From Sphingomonas sp. Y57 (GTDB lineage Bacteria; Pseudomonadota; Alphaproteobacteria; Sphingomonadales; Sphingomonadaceae): 64,000 bases of DNA. Of this stretch, positions 34,416 to 42,693 are shown one piece after another. Position numbers and translations under genes: made by a program. The notes below the pieces were generated by a model. That model had not been told where the DNA came from. It saw only the letters and a list, made by a program, of their open reading frames with translations, and ran no database searches. Each line of letters opens with the position of its first letter. The first letter of the stretch is position 1. The DNA lies in the NCBI RefSeq assembly GCF_001015195.1, contig NZ_LDES01000009.1:82301-146300 (forward strand). The letters are read 5' to 3'.

Positions 34416-34504
34416 GCCGGGTGCCTGATGGGCCCGGCAACAAGAGAGAGCGTCGGCTCTTTCCGGCGCTTCTCATGCTCAGATTGCTCGAAGGAGAATT
34501 TGAT
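34416..34504 (+). ncRNA. ROSE-like RNA thermometer in hsp20 leader
   Basis: The leader folds into three consecutive hairpins: 34416-34438, 34446-34474 and 34480-34502. The last pairs the ribosome site AGGAG (34492-34496) with TTGCT (34484-34488) over a CGA loop and leaves a G-G opposition. This is exactly the UYGCU/anti-SD arrangement described for ROSE elements of alphaproteobacterial small heat-shock genes. Melting at high temperature would free the ribosome site. The pairing was done by eye. Confidence 0.7.
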
Positions 34505-34984
34505 ATGAGAACCATTGATTTCACGCCCTATCGGCGCTCGGCGATCGGCTTCGATCGCCTGTTCGATCTTCTGGAAACCAGCGACCGGCTCGACCAATGG
34601 GATGATTATCCGCCCTATGATCTGGAGAGGATCGGTGAGGACAGTTACCGGATCACGCTTGCCGTCGCCGGCTTTCGGCCTGACGAGATCGAGATCACGG
34701 CTCAGTCAAACCAGTTGGTCGTCAGCGGGCGAAAGGCCGACCAGACAGCTGACGGCAAGGATCGCTACCTTCATCGCGGCATTACGGCCCGCGCCTTCGA
34801 ACGGCGCTTCCAGCTCGCCGATTTCGTGGAGGTGCAATCCGCCAACTTCGAGGACGGCCTGCTGCGTATCGGCCTGAAGCGCGAGCTCCCCGAAGCGATG
34901 AAGCCGAGGCACATCGCGATCGAGACCTCCGCCAATGACCGTGGCTTTCTGCCGAAGCTCAAGAGCCGCATGAAAGCCGCCTGA
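34505..34984 (+). CDS. hsp20: Small heat-shock protein, Hsp20/alpha-crystallin family
   Basis: A 159-residue ATP-independent chaperone that holds unfolding proteins. The N-terminus MRTIDFTPYRRSAIGFDRLFDLLE is typical of the IbpA type. The alpha-crystallin domain spans about residues 38-130 (YRITLAVAGFRPDEIEI...FERRFQLADFVEV...FEDGLLRIGLKRELPE), and the C-terminal IxI-type anchor is IAI in RHIAIET. The ribosome site AAGGAG is sequestered in the predicted thermometer. Expression is thus likely controlled twice by heat, at transcription (RpoH promoter) and translation. Confidence 0.94.
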   Translation: MRTIDFTPYRRSAIGFDRLFDLLETSDRLDQWDDYPPYDLERIGEDSYRITLAVAGFRPDEIEITAQSNQLVVSGRKADQTADGKDRYLHRGITARAFERRFQLADFVEVQSANFEDGLLRIGLKRELPEAMKPRHIAIETSANDRGFLPKLKSRMKAA

Positions 34985-35063
34985 TCGAAGCCGGCGGCGG
35001 CCGTGGAGCCGCCGCCGGTTCGCCTGCCTGTTCGATCGCCATACCATGTTGCGGAAAAGCTTC

Positions 35064-35231
35064 ATGACGATTGCAGAGAACATCCAATATTATGAAGAAC
35101 GGGCGCGGCAGGAGCGGGAAGCCGCCGCCAAAGCCGCCTGTGCCGAGGCACGGCGCGCCCATCTGGCCCTCGCCTTCCAGCACGACGGTGCCGCTGCCCG
35201 GGAACGCGCCCGCCGCCTGCGGGTGACCTAG
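35064..35231 (+). CDS. Small helical hypothetical protein
   Basis: A 55-residue protein, MTIAENIQYYEERARQEREA then Ala/Arg/Glu-rich to the end, predicted as one or two long amphipathic helices. An in-frame ATG at 35046 would add six residues. Neither start has a strong ribosome site. It lies 79 bases after hsp20 in the same direction and may share its stress promoter. Short Arg/Glu/Ala proteins with a YYxxRAxxE beginning are common in sphingomonads (pattern memory), with no known function. Confidence 0.6.
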   Translation: MTIAENIQYYEERARQEREAAAKAACAEARRAHLALAFQHDGAAARERARRLRVT

Positions 35232-35275
35232 GGACATCGCGCCGCCGCGATCCGGATGTCGCAGATATTCGCCTG

Positions 35276-35527
35276 TCATCCGGCGAGATCGGGCCGGAGA
35301 GATCGGGGCGGCGCGTTCACCTTGTCGGGAAGTCTCACCTTGTCGGGAAGTAACGTCTCCCCGTCCAAATGCCGGTTCGGCCGCGGCATCTGAAGCACGC
35401 CCGAGCGGCGCGCCCGGCAGCGCGAAGCCCCAACGTCGTGCTCCCCGGAACGCTCCCCTGGTTCCACGGGCGGATCGACGAACGGAGGATGGTTCGGGAC
35501 CACCGGCACCACGTCTCCATCCGGCAT
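35276..35527 (-). CDS. Small proline-rich hypothetical protein
   Basis: A possible 83-residue protein beginning MPDGDVVPVVPNHPPFVDPP. Evidence for it is a strong ribosome site (GGGGGAG, 4 bases from the ATG at 35527) and the fact that a 17-base DNA repeat within it encodes LPDKVRLPDKVN in frame, with a period of exactly six codons. There is no signal peptide, membrane segment or known domain. It is otherwise rich in Pro, Arg and Val. It could be a non-coding stretch with chance features. It occupies most of the 461-base gap between two plus-strand genes. Confidence 0.4.
   Translation of the reverse strand: MPDGDVVPVVPNHPPFVDPPVEPGERSGEHDVGASRCRARRSGVLQMPRPNRHLDGETLLPDKVRLPDKVNAPPRSLRPDLAG
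35317..35351. repeat. Tandem 17-bp direct repeat
   Basis: TCACCTTGTCGGGAAGT occurs at 35317-35333 and again at 35335-35351, a period of 18 bases. It is in frame with the small minus-strand reading frame described above. Confidence 0.85.
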
Positions 35528-35692
35528 GCTTCTCCCCCGGACCAGAGACCCGGGGACCATATGTTGCCGATATGTCACGGAAATATTTAACTTTCCCTCC
35601 GCGGCAACCTCATGATGGCCGATCGGTTTGGATCAGTCGCCGCCCGTTTGGGACAGCCGCCCGACCCGTCCGGGCTTTTGACTGGAGATTAA

Positions 35693-36250
35693 ATGATGAA
35701 GATCGCTATCCTCGCTGCCGCATTCGCGGCATCCCTCGGAACCGCTGCCCTGGCACAGGACAGTTCACCCGACGGCAGCGAGCCTGCCGTCAGCTTCGAG
35801 CCCTATGTGGGCATCCTCGGCGGCTATCATAATTTCGATCGCCGCAGCGAGTTCGGCACGGTCGGTTCGCGCGGCAAGATGGACGGTGCGCTGATCGAAG
35901 GCGTGGCCGGCGTGAACATTCCGTTCGGCCCCGTCTTCGTCGGCGTCGAAGGCAATGCGGCCAAGGGATTCAAGGACATCGACTGGGAATATGGCGTCCG
36001 CGGCCGGGTCGGCCTGCGCGCGGGGCAGAGCGGTCTGATCTATGCGTCTGCCGGCTACCAATGGGTCAACGGCCGTCGTGGCTTCTCGGACGAGAAGGCG
36101 GTGAGCTATGGCCTGGGTGTCGAGGTTGGTCCCAAGGAGATTGGTCTTGGGGGAGTCCTTGGTCAGGCCGGCCCGCGGCTCCGGCTCCAGGCCGACACCT
36201 ATGATTTCGACAGCATCCGCCCGATGGCGGGTCTCGTCTTCGCCTTCTGA
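35693..36250 (+). CDS. Outer-membrane beta-barrel (opacity/porin-like) protein
   Basis: A 185-residue secreted protein: signal peptide MMKIAILAAAFAASLGTAALAQ, then alternating strands with Gly/aromatic residues (FEPYVGILGGYHNF, FVGVEGNAAKG, LIYASAGYQWV). The end is VFAF, the terminal Phe typical of outer-membrane barrels recognised by BamA. Its size suits an eight-stranded barrel (inference). It has no specific known role. The ATG at 35693 (an in-frame ATG follows at 35696) comes after TGGAG. A strong hairpin follows the gene. Confidence 0.82.
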   Translation: MMKIAILAAAFAASLGTAALAQDSSPDGSEPAVSFEPYVGILGGYHNFDRRSEFGTVGSRGKMDGALIEGVAGVNIPFGPVFVGVEGNAAKGFKDIDWEYGVRGRVGLRAGQSGLIYASAGYQWVNGRRGFSDEKAVSYGLGVEVGPKEIGLGGVLGQAGPRLRLQADTYDFDSIRPMAGLVFAF

Positions 36251-36255
36251 CGCTG

Positions 36256-36282
36256 GGCCGGGGGAGGAGGCCTCCCCCGGCC
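36256..36282 (+). terminator. Hairpin after the outer-membrane protein gene
   Basis: GGCCGGGGGAGG (36256-36267) pairs perfectly with CCTCCCCCGGCC (36271-36282) across a 3-base loop, 5 bases after the stop. A 12-bp GC stem, but no T-run. Confidence 0.6.
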
Positions 36283-36310
36283 ATGGCCAAGGGAACCAGT
36301 GAGGGAAGCC

Positions 36311-36547
36311 ATGGATCGGAACCACCCAACCTCGTCGCGCCCCGTTTGTATGGTGGCGGCTTTCGGCCTCGCCGCGCTGCTCGCCGGCTGTAATATGCGT
36401 CAGGACCAGGCCGGCCCGAACAGCAGCGTCGACAAGAGGGAGATCGCCAACATGGCGGAGCCGGTCGACAAGACGCCGCTCAGTTCTACGCCCGGCGCCG
36501 CCCCCGACAACAGCACCATCGAGCCGCGCGACCCGGTGACTCGCTGA
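36311..36547 (+). CDS. Small lipoprotein
   Basis: A 78-residue protein with a type II signal: basic start MDRNHPTSSRPVCM, hydrophobic VAAFGLAALLAGC with lipobox LAGC, then a polar, disordered mature part (NMRQDQAGPNSSVDKRE...). The Asn at +2 after the lipid Cys gives no inner-membrane retention signal, so outer-membrane sorting is likely. The ribosome site GAGGGA precedes the ATG at 36311; the frame extends to a GTG at 36299. Function unknown. Confidence 0.72.
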   Translation: MDRNHPTSSRPVCMVAAFGLAALLAGCNMRQDQAGPNSSVDKREIANMAEPVDKTPLSSTPGAAPDNSTIEPRDPVTR

Positions 36548-36593
36548 CCCGTCGTCGGGCGCCTTCGGAAACAGATCACCGGGAATTGGGCGC

Positions 36594-36620
36594 CCCCGGC
36601 CCCGGCAGCAGCGGCCGGGG
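36594..36620. terminator. Hairpin between convergent lipoprotein and Rrf2 genes
   Basis: CCCCGGCC (36594-36601) pairs with GGCCGGGG (36613-36620). It lies between two convergent genes, so a bidirectional role is likely. There is no T-run. Confidence 0.5.
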
Positions 36621-36634
36621 ACGGCATGATGCAC

Positions 36635-37078
36635 TCAGTGCAGGCCGATGCCGAGCGGTGACTGCCGGTTCATCAGCCGTCGCATGGCCTCGCGGTCGGT
36701 GAGCAGATCCGAGATCCTGTAGGAATCGAACACCCCCATCATCGCCTGCATCGCTTCGGCAAGAACGCCCGTTAGCCCGCAGGCCGGCGACAGCGCGCAC
36801 CCCGAACAATCGGCGAGTTGGAAGCCCTCCTCCGTCCTGCGCACGACTTCGCCGACGGTGATCTCGGTCGCCGGCCGCGCCAGGCGCATGCCGCCGGTCC
36901 GCCCCCGGACAGTCTCGATGAAACCGTCGCGCGCGAGGGCGTTGACCACCTTCATCAGGTGATTGTGCGACACCTCATAGGCCCGCGAAATCTCACTGAT
37001 CGAACAGAGCCGATCGTCGTTGATCGCGAGATGGATCAGGACTCTGAGCGAATAATCCGTGTAGCGCGTCAGCCGCAC
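36635..37078 (-). CDS. Rrf2 family regulator, NsrR-like
   Basis: A 147-residue winged-helix regulator beginning RLTRYTDYSLRVLIHLAIN. The recognition helix region is EVSHNHLMKVVNALARDGFI. Three Cys at 91, 94 and 100 (CSGCALSPAC) sit where NsrR binds its Fe-S cluster; E. coli NsrR uses C91, C96 and C102. An iron-sulphur-based sensor of nitric oxide or redox state is therefore likely (inference), with IscR less so. The start is a GTG at 37078 after GGGAGAAG. A palindrome just upstream may be its own operator. No nitric-oxide-detoxifying gene is next to it. Confidence 0.87.
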   Translation of the reverse strand: MRLTRYTDYSLRVLIHLAINDDRLCSISEISRAYEVSHNHLMKVVNALARDGFIETVRGRTGGMRLARPATEITVGEVVRRTEEGFQLADCSGCALSPACGLTGVLAEAMQAMMGVFDSYRISDLLTDREAMRRLMNRQSPLGIGLH

Positions 37079-37081
37079 TCA

Positions 37082-37126
37082 CTTCTCCCGAGAAAATCGA
37101 AAACCACCATACCTGTATGGGAGAAG
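37082..37126. promoter_or_regulatory. Nested palindromes upstream of rrf2
   Basis: The inner palindrome CCATAC-CT-GTATGG is at 37107-37120. An outer pair, CTTCTCCC (37082-37089) and GGGAGAAG (37119-37126), overlaps the rrf2 ribosome site. Candidate autoregulatory site for the Rrf2 protein. Confidence 0.5.
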
Positions 37127-37263
37127 CATGTTAAGAGGCATCGGCGCGGCTCCCGGATTGCCCCGTGATCCTGGCCGGCGCGCCTTTATAATCTACGGTG
37201 TTTCAAGACGCGGCATCCTCGGATAGAAGACGCCGATCGAAATGAAGGCAAATGAGGCGATCG

Positions 37264-37716
37264 ATGGCAGACGAAATCATGTTGGAGCTGACCGCGGACA
37301 TTGTCGCGTCGCATCTTACCAACAACAAGGTTGCGGTCGGCGACGTCGCCGAGCTCATCAAGAATGTCCACGCGACGCTGACCAGCCTGGGACAGCCGGC
37401 GCCGGAACCGGTGGAGGAACTCAAGCCCGCGGTTCCCATCCGCTCCTCGATCAAACCGGATTATCTGGTCAGCCTGGAATCCGGCAAGAAGATGAAGATG
37501 CTCAAGCGCTATCTTCAGACCAACTACGGCATGACCCCCGATGATTATCGCAGGAAATGGAGCCTGCCGGCCGATTATCCGATGGTCGCCCCCAACTATG
37601 CCGAGACGCGCCGCAACCTCGCGGTGAAGAGCGGCCTAGGTCGCAAGAAGGAGGTCGCGCCGCCGCCTCCGCCGCCCAAGGCGCGGAAGCCCCGCAAGGC
37701 TGCGCCGAAGGCCTGA
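37264..37716 (+). CDS. MucR/Ros family transcriptional regulator without zinc ligands
   Basis: A 150-residue regulator of the Ros/MucR family, which controls exopolysaccharide, motility and cell-cycle genes in alphaproteobacteria. The N-terminus (ELTADIVASHLTNNKVAVGDVAELI) is the typical oligomerisation part. The C-terminal DNA-binding domain is recognisable: SGKKMKMLKRYL, MTPDDYRRKW, LPADYPMVAPNYAE. The classical Cys2His2-type ligands are absent: residues 70 and 73 are Ser, 83 is Tyr and 87 is Asn. Zinc-free members are known in the family. The tail is Lys/Pro/Ala-rich (APPPPPPKARKPRK). The ATG at 37264 has GAGG upstream; an ATG at 37252 is an option. Confidence 0.9.
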   Translation: MADEIMLELTADIVASHLTNNKVAVGDVAELIKNVHATLTSLGQPAPEPVEELKPAVPIRSSIKPDYLVSLESGKKMKMLKRYLQTNYGMTPDDYRRKWSLPADYPMVAPNYAETRRNLAVKSGLGRKKEVAPPPPPPKARKPRKAAPKA

Positions 37717-37954
37717 CTCTTGCCGGCGCCGCCCGTTCGTCGGGCGGGGCGCAGCGGTTGCCCTGCACAACCATCCTCGCGATTGCATGGCAAGGTTCGG
37801 GGTTCGAACCGTTCCTTCCGACGTTACCTCCTCCAGACAGGACGACTGAGGAGGAGTTTCGGGGATCGACGGTTCGGCTTCCTTCCCGGCGACGCGAATC
37901 GCCGGTTATGACTGGCCGGCGATCGCAGGTGATCTGGACCGATCGGGCTGTGCG

Positions 37955-38587
37955 GTGCTGCCGGCACTGCTCGACGCCGATCAATGCAGCGCGCTCGCCG
38001 CGCTCTACCCGGATGAACGGCATTTCCGCAGCCGGGTCGTCATGGGCCGGCACGGCTTCGGTCAGGGCGAATATCGCTATTTCAGCTATCCGCTGCCGGG
38101 TCCGGTCGAGGAGCTGCGGACGGCGATCTATCCGAGACTGGCCGATCTCGCCAATCGGTGGAACGTTCGGATGGGGATCGACCGGCTCTATCCCCAGGAC
38201 CATTCCGACTATCTCGCGCGCTGCCGCGAAGCCGGGCAGGTGCGGCCCACGCCGCTCCTGCTCCGTTATGGTCCGGGCGACTATAATTGCCTGCACCAGG
38301 ACCTCTATGGCGAGCTCGCCTTTCCGATCCAGCTCGCCGTCCTGCTGTCGGAACCGGGGGAAGATTTCACCGGCGGCGAGTTCGTCCTGACCGAACAGCG
38401 CCCGCGAATGCAGAGCCGCGTCGAGGTCGTGCCGTTACGACGCGGCGATGCCGTCGCCTTCGCGGTCAACCACCGCCCCGTCCAGGGAACGCGCGGCACC
38501 TATCGCGTGACGACGCGTCATGGAGTCAGCCGACTGCGCTCCGGCGAACGGCACAGCCTCGGCATCATCTTTCACGACGCGGCCTGA
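37955..38587 (+). CDS. 2OG-Fe(II) oxygenase family protein, start codon in question
   Basis: It resembles the 2-oxoglutarate/Fe(II) oxygenases of the Oxygenase-NA type. It has CLHQDLYGE (HxD iron ligands), GEDFTGGEFVL, and VNHRPVQGTRGTYRV with the distal His and the Arg that binds 2-oxoglutarate. From the first standard start in frame (GTG at 37955) it is 210 residues. The frame is open back to 37850 and encodes a family-like N-terminus (RIAGYDWPAIAGDLDRSGCA) without any ATG, GTG or TTG. A perfect ribosome site (GGAGGAG, 37850-37856) stands 8 bases before an ATC at 37865, which would give 240 residues, the usual size. Substrate unknown. Confidence 0.8.
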   Translation: MLPALLDADQCSALAALYPDERHFRSRVVMGRHGFGQGEYRYFSYPLPGPVEELRTAIYPRLADLANRWNVRMGIDRLYPQDHSDYLARCREAGQVRPTPLLLRYGPGDYNCLHQDLYGELAFPIQLAVLLSEPGEDFTGGEFVLTEQRPRMQSRVEVVPLRRGDAVAFAVNHRPVQGTRGTYRVTTRHGVSRLRSGERHSLGIIFHDAA

Positions 38588-38594
38588 CGATCGG

Positions 38595-39323
38595 CTAGCG
38601 GTCGACGATGCGCTGCTCGATCACCTGATCGAGCGTCCAGCGCAGCGACGAGCCGTCTGCGGGCGGGTGGGCGACCTTCTCCTCGATGATGCGCAGCCTA
38701 TACTCGATGCCAGGCTGCGGCTCGAAGTCGACGATCCCATCATAGTGGAGCTGCCAGGGCTCGCCCGGCTTTTCCCGGATCTGGAGGCAGGTCATGGGAG
38801 CGACGCCATGACAGGGCCTGGTCTCGGCCGAGACGTAGATGAGCCGGCGCGGTGCATTGGCGGCGGGCTTGTGTACCGCCCGATAGGTGAGCCGCTCACC
38901 CTTCGCCGTGCTCAGGACGAGCCTGTCGCCCTCGATCCGCCAGCTTCGCACCGCTGAGAGGCTGGCGACATAGCGGCGCTCGAACGTCATCGCGGGTTCG
39001 GGACAAGCCATCATGGTGCTCACCAACCGCCCCTTGCCGTCACCCAGGCGCATGGACGCGCCACGGATGCGATAGGCACCCCCGGCACGGTTGCACATCG
39101 TGTCGGTCGAAAAGCTCCCGCGCCCGATGTCGAAGTCGAGGCGGAGCCGCTTGCCCTGCGGAACCTGCCCGCCCGTCCAGTCGACCAGATCCCAATGTTG
39201 CGTGGCCAGCCTCGCGGCAGCCTGCGACTGCGTGGCGGGTCTGGCCGCGGCCACCGCGGAGCTGGCGGACAGCGCCGCGATCAGGGCGATGGCCGTCAGG
39301 CCAGGCCGGCATTCGGAAACCAT
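38595..39323 (-). CDS. META and DUF4377 domain secreted protein
   Basis: A 242-residue exported protein. After a signal peptide (GLTAIALIAALSASSAVAAA) comes a META/HslJ-like domain (about residues 40-150; WDLVDWTGGQVPQG, STDTMCNRAGGAYRI, STMMACPEPAMTFERRY with its conserved Cys pair). A DUF4377-type domain follows (CLQIREKPGEPWQLHYDGI, then YRLRIIEEKV). META proteins are envelope stress or zinc-resistance-related factors of unclear action (family knowledge). The start ATG at 39323 has AGGGAG upstream. It is divergent from glpD. Confidence 0.82.
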   Translation of the reverse strand: MVSECRPGLTAIALIAALSASSAVAAARPATQSQAAARLATQHWDLVDWTGGQVPQGKRLRLDFDIGRGSFSTDTMCNRAGGAYRIRGASMRLGDGKGRLVSTMMACPEPAMTFERRYVASLSAVRSWRIEGDRLVLSTAKGERLTYRAVHKPAANAPRRLIYVSAETRPCHGVAPMTCLQIREKPGEPWQLHYDGIVDFEPQPGIEYRLRIIEEKVAHPPADGSSLRWTLDQVIEQRIVDR

Positions 39324-39487
39324 TGAAAACTCCCTGTGATGTCTCCGCGCCTCTGGACGCTCGCGGCTGAACCGATCGTGACGCCGGCGTTGTGATCGCG
39401 AAAGGATCCACGGGCGACCTTCGAGGTCGCGCCGGCGACACGGAAGATGCGATCAGGGCCGGGCGGGAATAAGGACATGCTGTTGAA

Positions 39488-39497
39488 TGAATATTCA
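39488..39497. promoter_or_regulatory. Palindrome in the glpD promoter region
   Basis: TGAATATTCA is a perfect 10-bp palindrome 41 bases before the glpD ATG, flanked by TTGAA and ATTCGG. A regulator site for the glp genes is possible. It does not match the E. coli GlpR operator as I remember it. Confidence 0.35.
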
Positions 39498-39538
39498 ATT
39501 CGGTCCATTCGGTGAGGGGACCGGGAAGAGGAGATGGC

Positions 39539-41071
39539 ATGACGTCGGCGGTCGACCTGCTGATCGTCGGCGGCGGGATCAACGGGGCCGGCATCGCCCG
39601 CGACGCGGCCGGACGCGGGCTGTCGACGATGCTCGTCGAGCAGGACGACCTCGCTTCCCATACCTCTTCGGCCAGCACCAAGCTGATCCATGGCGGCCTG
39701 CGCTACCTGGAATATCACGAGTTCCGGCTGGTTCGAGAGTCCCTGCAGGAGCGCGAGCGGCTGATGGCAATCGCTCCACATCTGATCGCGCCGCTCGACT
39801 TCTTCCTGCCGCATGCCGCCGGGCAGCGGCCCGCCTGGATGATCCGGGCCGGGCTGTTCCTCTACGATCATCTCGCAAGGCGCCGGCGATTGCCGGCATC
39901 GCGCGCCGTCGCAGCTCCGCATCATCCCGGCTTCGCCGTCCTCAAGCCGGGCTACCGCCGCGGCTTCACCTATGCCGACTGCCGCGTGGATGACAGCCGG
40001 CTGGTCATCCTGAACGCGCTCGACGCCGCCGAGCGCGGCGCGGTCATCCGCCCCTACACCCGCCTGCTGTCGGCGCGGCAGGCAGGCTCGCTCTGGCAAG
40101 CCCGGATCGAGGATCGCGCCTCGGGCGTACAGACGACCGTTGCCGCCCGTGCCATCGTCAATGCCGCCGGCCCCTGGGTCGCGGAATTGCTCGAGACTGG
40201 CCTCGACCGGCACGGCGCCGACCGCATCCGCCTGGTCAAGGGCAGCCACATCATCGTTCCCCGCCGCTTCGACGGGGATTATGCCTTCATCCTGCAGAAT
40301 CCCGACGGCCGGGTCCTGTTCGCCATTCCCTATCAGGACCGCTTCACGCTGATCGGCACGACCGACATTCCCCATGAGGGGCCTCCGGCCGAAGTCACGA
40401 TCTCCGACCAGGAGGTGGCCTATCTCTGCACCAGCATTTCCGGCTATTTCCGAACGCCGGTGACGCCGGCCGACGTCGTCCACAGCTTTTCCGGACTACG
40501 CGCGCTCCACGACGACGGCGCGGCCAGCGCGTCGGCAGTGACGCGCGACTATCTCCTCACCCTCGACGGCGGCGGCGAGGAACCGCCGCTGTTGTCGGTG
40601 TTCGGCGGCAAGATCACCACCTATCGCCGCCTTGCCGAGCAGGCGATGGCGAAGCTGCTGCCTGCGCTCGGCCGCCCCGTCGCGCCGAGCTGGACCGCGC
40701 AGGCGCCGCTTCCCGGCGGCGACATCGGCGACCAATGCTTCGACGCCTGGTCGGACGCGCTCGTCGCCAGTCGTCCCGGCCTTCCGCCCGTGCTGCTGCG
40801 CCGCCTCGGCAAGGCCTATGGGACGCGGGTCGAGGCGCTGCTTGGGGGCGCGGCGACGATCGACGACCTGGGCGCGGACCTCGGCGGCGGCCTGACCGAG
40901 GCCGAGGTCGACTATCTCGCCGCCCATGAATGGGCGCGACACCCCGACGACATCCTCTGGCGGCGCTCGAAGCTCGGCCTGCACGTCCCGGCCGGCACCG
41001 TCGCGAAGGTCGCGCAACGGCTGGACCGCATCGCCGCGCCGCCACTCTCGCCACAGGGGACAGACCAATGA
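39539..41071 (+). CDS. glpD: Glycerol-3-phosphate dehydrogenase (aerobic, FAD)
   Basis: A 510-residue membrane-associated flavoprotein that oxidises sn-glycerol-3-phosphate to dihydroxyacetone phosphate and passes electrons to quinone. Signatures: the FAD loop [43 protein letters not shown], and [30 protein letters not shown] lies near the C-terminal domain. The ATG at 39539 follows AGAGGAG. The stop overlaps the glpK start (ATGA), so the two were built as one operon. With glpK apparently broken, GlpD could still serve glycerol-3-phosphate taken up directly or from lipid turnover. Confidence 0.95.
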   Translation: MTSAVDLLIVGGGINGAGIARDAAGRGLSTMLVEQDDLASHTSSASTKLIHGGLRYLEYHEFRLVRESLQERERLMAIAPHLIAPLDFFLPHAAGQRPAWMIRAGLFLYDHLARRRRLPASRAVAAPHHPGFAVLKPGYRRGFTYADCRVDDSRLVILNALDAAERGAVIRPYTRLLSARQAGSLWQARIEDRASGVQTTVAARAIVNAAGPWVAELLETGLDRHGADRIRLVKGSHIIVPRRFDGDYAFILQNPDGRVLFAIPYQDRFTLIGTTDIPHEGPPAEVTISDQEVAYLCTSISGYFRTPVTPADVVHSFSGLRALHDDGAASASAVTRDYLLTLDGGGEEPPLLSVFGGKITTYRRLAEQAMAKLLPALGRPVAPSWTAQAPLPGGDIGDQCFDAWSDALVASRPGLPPVLLRRLGKAYGTRVEALLGGAATIDDLGADLGGGLTEAEVDYLAAHEWARHPDDILWRRSKLGLHVPAGTVAKVAQRLDRIAAPPLSPQGTDQ

Positions 41072-42597
41072 CCCAATTCGTCGGCGCGATCGACCAGGGC
41101 ACGACCAGCTCGCGCTTCATCGTCTTCGACCGGCAGGGCGCGATCCTCGCCGTCGCGCAGAAGGAGCATCGCCAGATTTATGCCCGACCGGGCTGGGTCG
41201 AGCACGATCCGATGGAGATACTGGCGAACACGCAGGAGGTGATCGGCGCCGCGCTGGCCCGCGCCAACCTGACGGCCGCGGACCTGGCCGGCATCGGCAT
41301 CACCAACCAGCGCGAGACCACGCTGCTGTGGGACCGAGACACCGGCCGACCGCTGTGCAACGCGCTGGTGTGGATGGACACGCGCACCGACGAACTGGTC
41401 CAGCATTATCTCCGCGACGGCGGACGGGATCGGTTCCGCGACAAGACCGGCCTGCCGCTGGCAACCTATTTCTCCGCTCTCAAGCTGCGCTGGATCCTCG
41501 ACAATGTCGACGGCGCCCGCGCGCAGGCTGAATCGGGCCGGGCACTGTTCGGCACGATCGACAGCTGGCTGGCATGGAACCTGACGGGGGGTCCCGACGA
41601 CGGTACCCACATCACCGACGTCACAAACGCCAGCCGCACCCTGCTGATGAACCTTGCCACCTGCCAGTGGGACGGCGATCTGCTCGCCATCTTCGGCATA
41701 CCGCGCGCCTGCTTGCCCCGCATCGTCGCCTCCTCCGACCTGCACGGCACGATCCGGACACCGCCGCTCCACGGCGCGCGTCTTGCCGGCATCCTCGGCG
41801 ACCAGTAGGCCGCGCTTGTCGGCCAGACCTGCTTCGCACCGGGCGAGGCGAAGAACACCTACGGCACCGGCTCCTTCCTGCTGATGAACACCGGCACCGA
41901 ACCCGTCCGGTCGCAAGCCGGGCTGCTCACCACCCTCGCCTACCGGTTCGGCGACGCGCCGCCCTGCTACGCGCTCGAAGGGGCGATCGCGATCACCGGC
42001 GCCCTCGTCCAATGGCTGCGCGACAATCTGGGCCTGGTCGACAACGCGTCCGAGATCGAGGCGCTGGCCCGCTCCGTGCCCGACAATGGCGACGTCTATA
42101 TCGTTCCGGCCTTTTCCGGCCTCTACGCCCCCTATTGGGACGACAGCGCGCGCGGCGTGATCGCCGGCCTCACGCGTTTCTCGAACCGCGGCCATATCGC
42201 CCGCGCGGCGCTCGAATCGACCGCCTATCAGGTGTGTGACGTGGTTGGTGCGATGGAAGCCGACAGCGGCATCCGCCTGGCCACGCTCAAGACCGACGGC
42301 GGCATGGTCGCCAACGAACTGCTGATGCAGTTCCAGGCCGACATGCTCGGCGCGCCGGTGGTCCGCCCCCGCATCACCGAGACGACCGCGCTCGGCGCCG
42401 CCTATGCCGCCGGGCTGGCGGTCGGCTATTGGGCGGGGACGCAGGAGCTGCGCGACAATTGGGGCGTCGACGCGACCTGGCAGCCCGCCATGCCCGCCGA
42501 GCTTCGCGCCCATCACCGGCGTTCGTGGAAAAAGGCGGTCGGCAAGTCGCTCGGCTGGAGCGACCGGCCGCAGGAGCCGGCGGACGATATCGGCTGA
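41068..42597 (+). pseudogene. glpK: Glycerol kinase interrupted by an amber codon
   Basis: The reading frame encodes a full-length glycerol kinase (509 residues), which phosphorylates glycerol with ATP. Motifs are [49 protein letters not shown] and the C-terminal [19 protein letters not shown]. Codon 247 is TAG (41806-41808), exactly where the invariant GDQQAAL motif should read Gln; CAG to TAG is one base change. There are no other frame defects. The catalytic Asp (GDQ) is just before the stop. The first part (246 residues) lacks half of the active site. A restart at the ATG at 41884 would lack the N-terminal domain. Mutation, sequencing error or suppression are all possible. Confidence 0.9.
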
Positions 42598-42693
42598 ACG
42601 CCCTGCCCGGAGAATCACCGGCCGACTGATCCCGCTCCTTGAAGACCTCGAGCGCCACGACGCGATGGCCGGATCAAGAAACTCGCCCGGCGG

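Noticed and set aside
37801..37810. GGTTCGAACC, resembling a tRNA T-loop
   Set aside because: No acceptor, D- or anticodon stems can be drawn around it and no CCA end is present; it is a short chance palindrome.
41884..42597. Second half of glpK as an independent gene
   Set aside because: It lacks the N-terminal domain and has no ribosome site. The frame is continuous with the first half except for one TAG, so it is a broken gene, not two genes.
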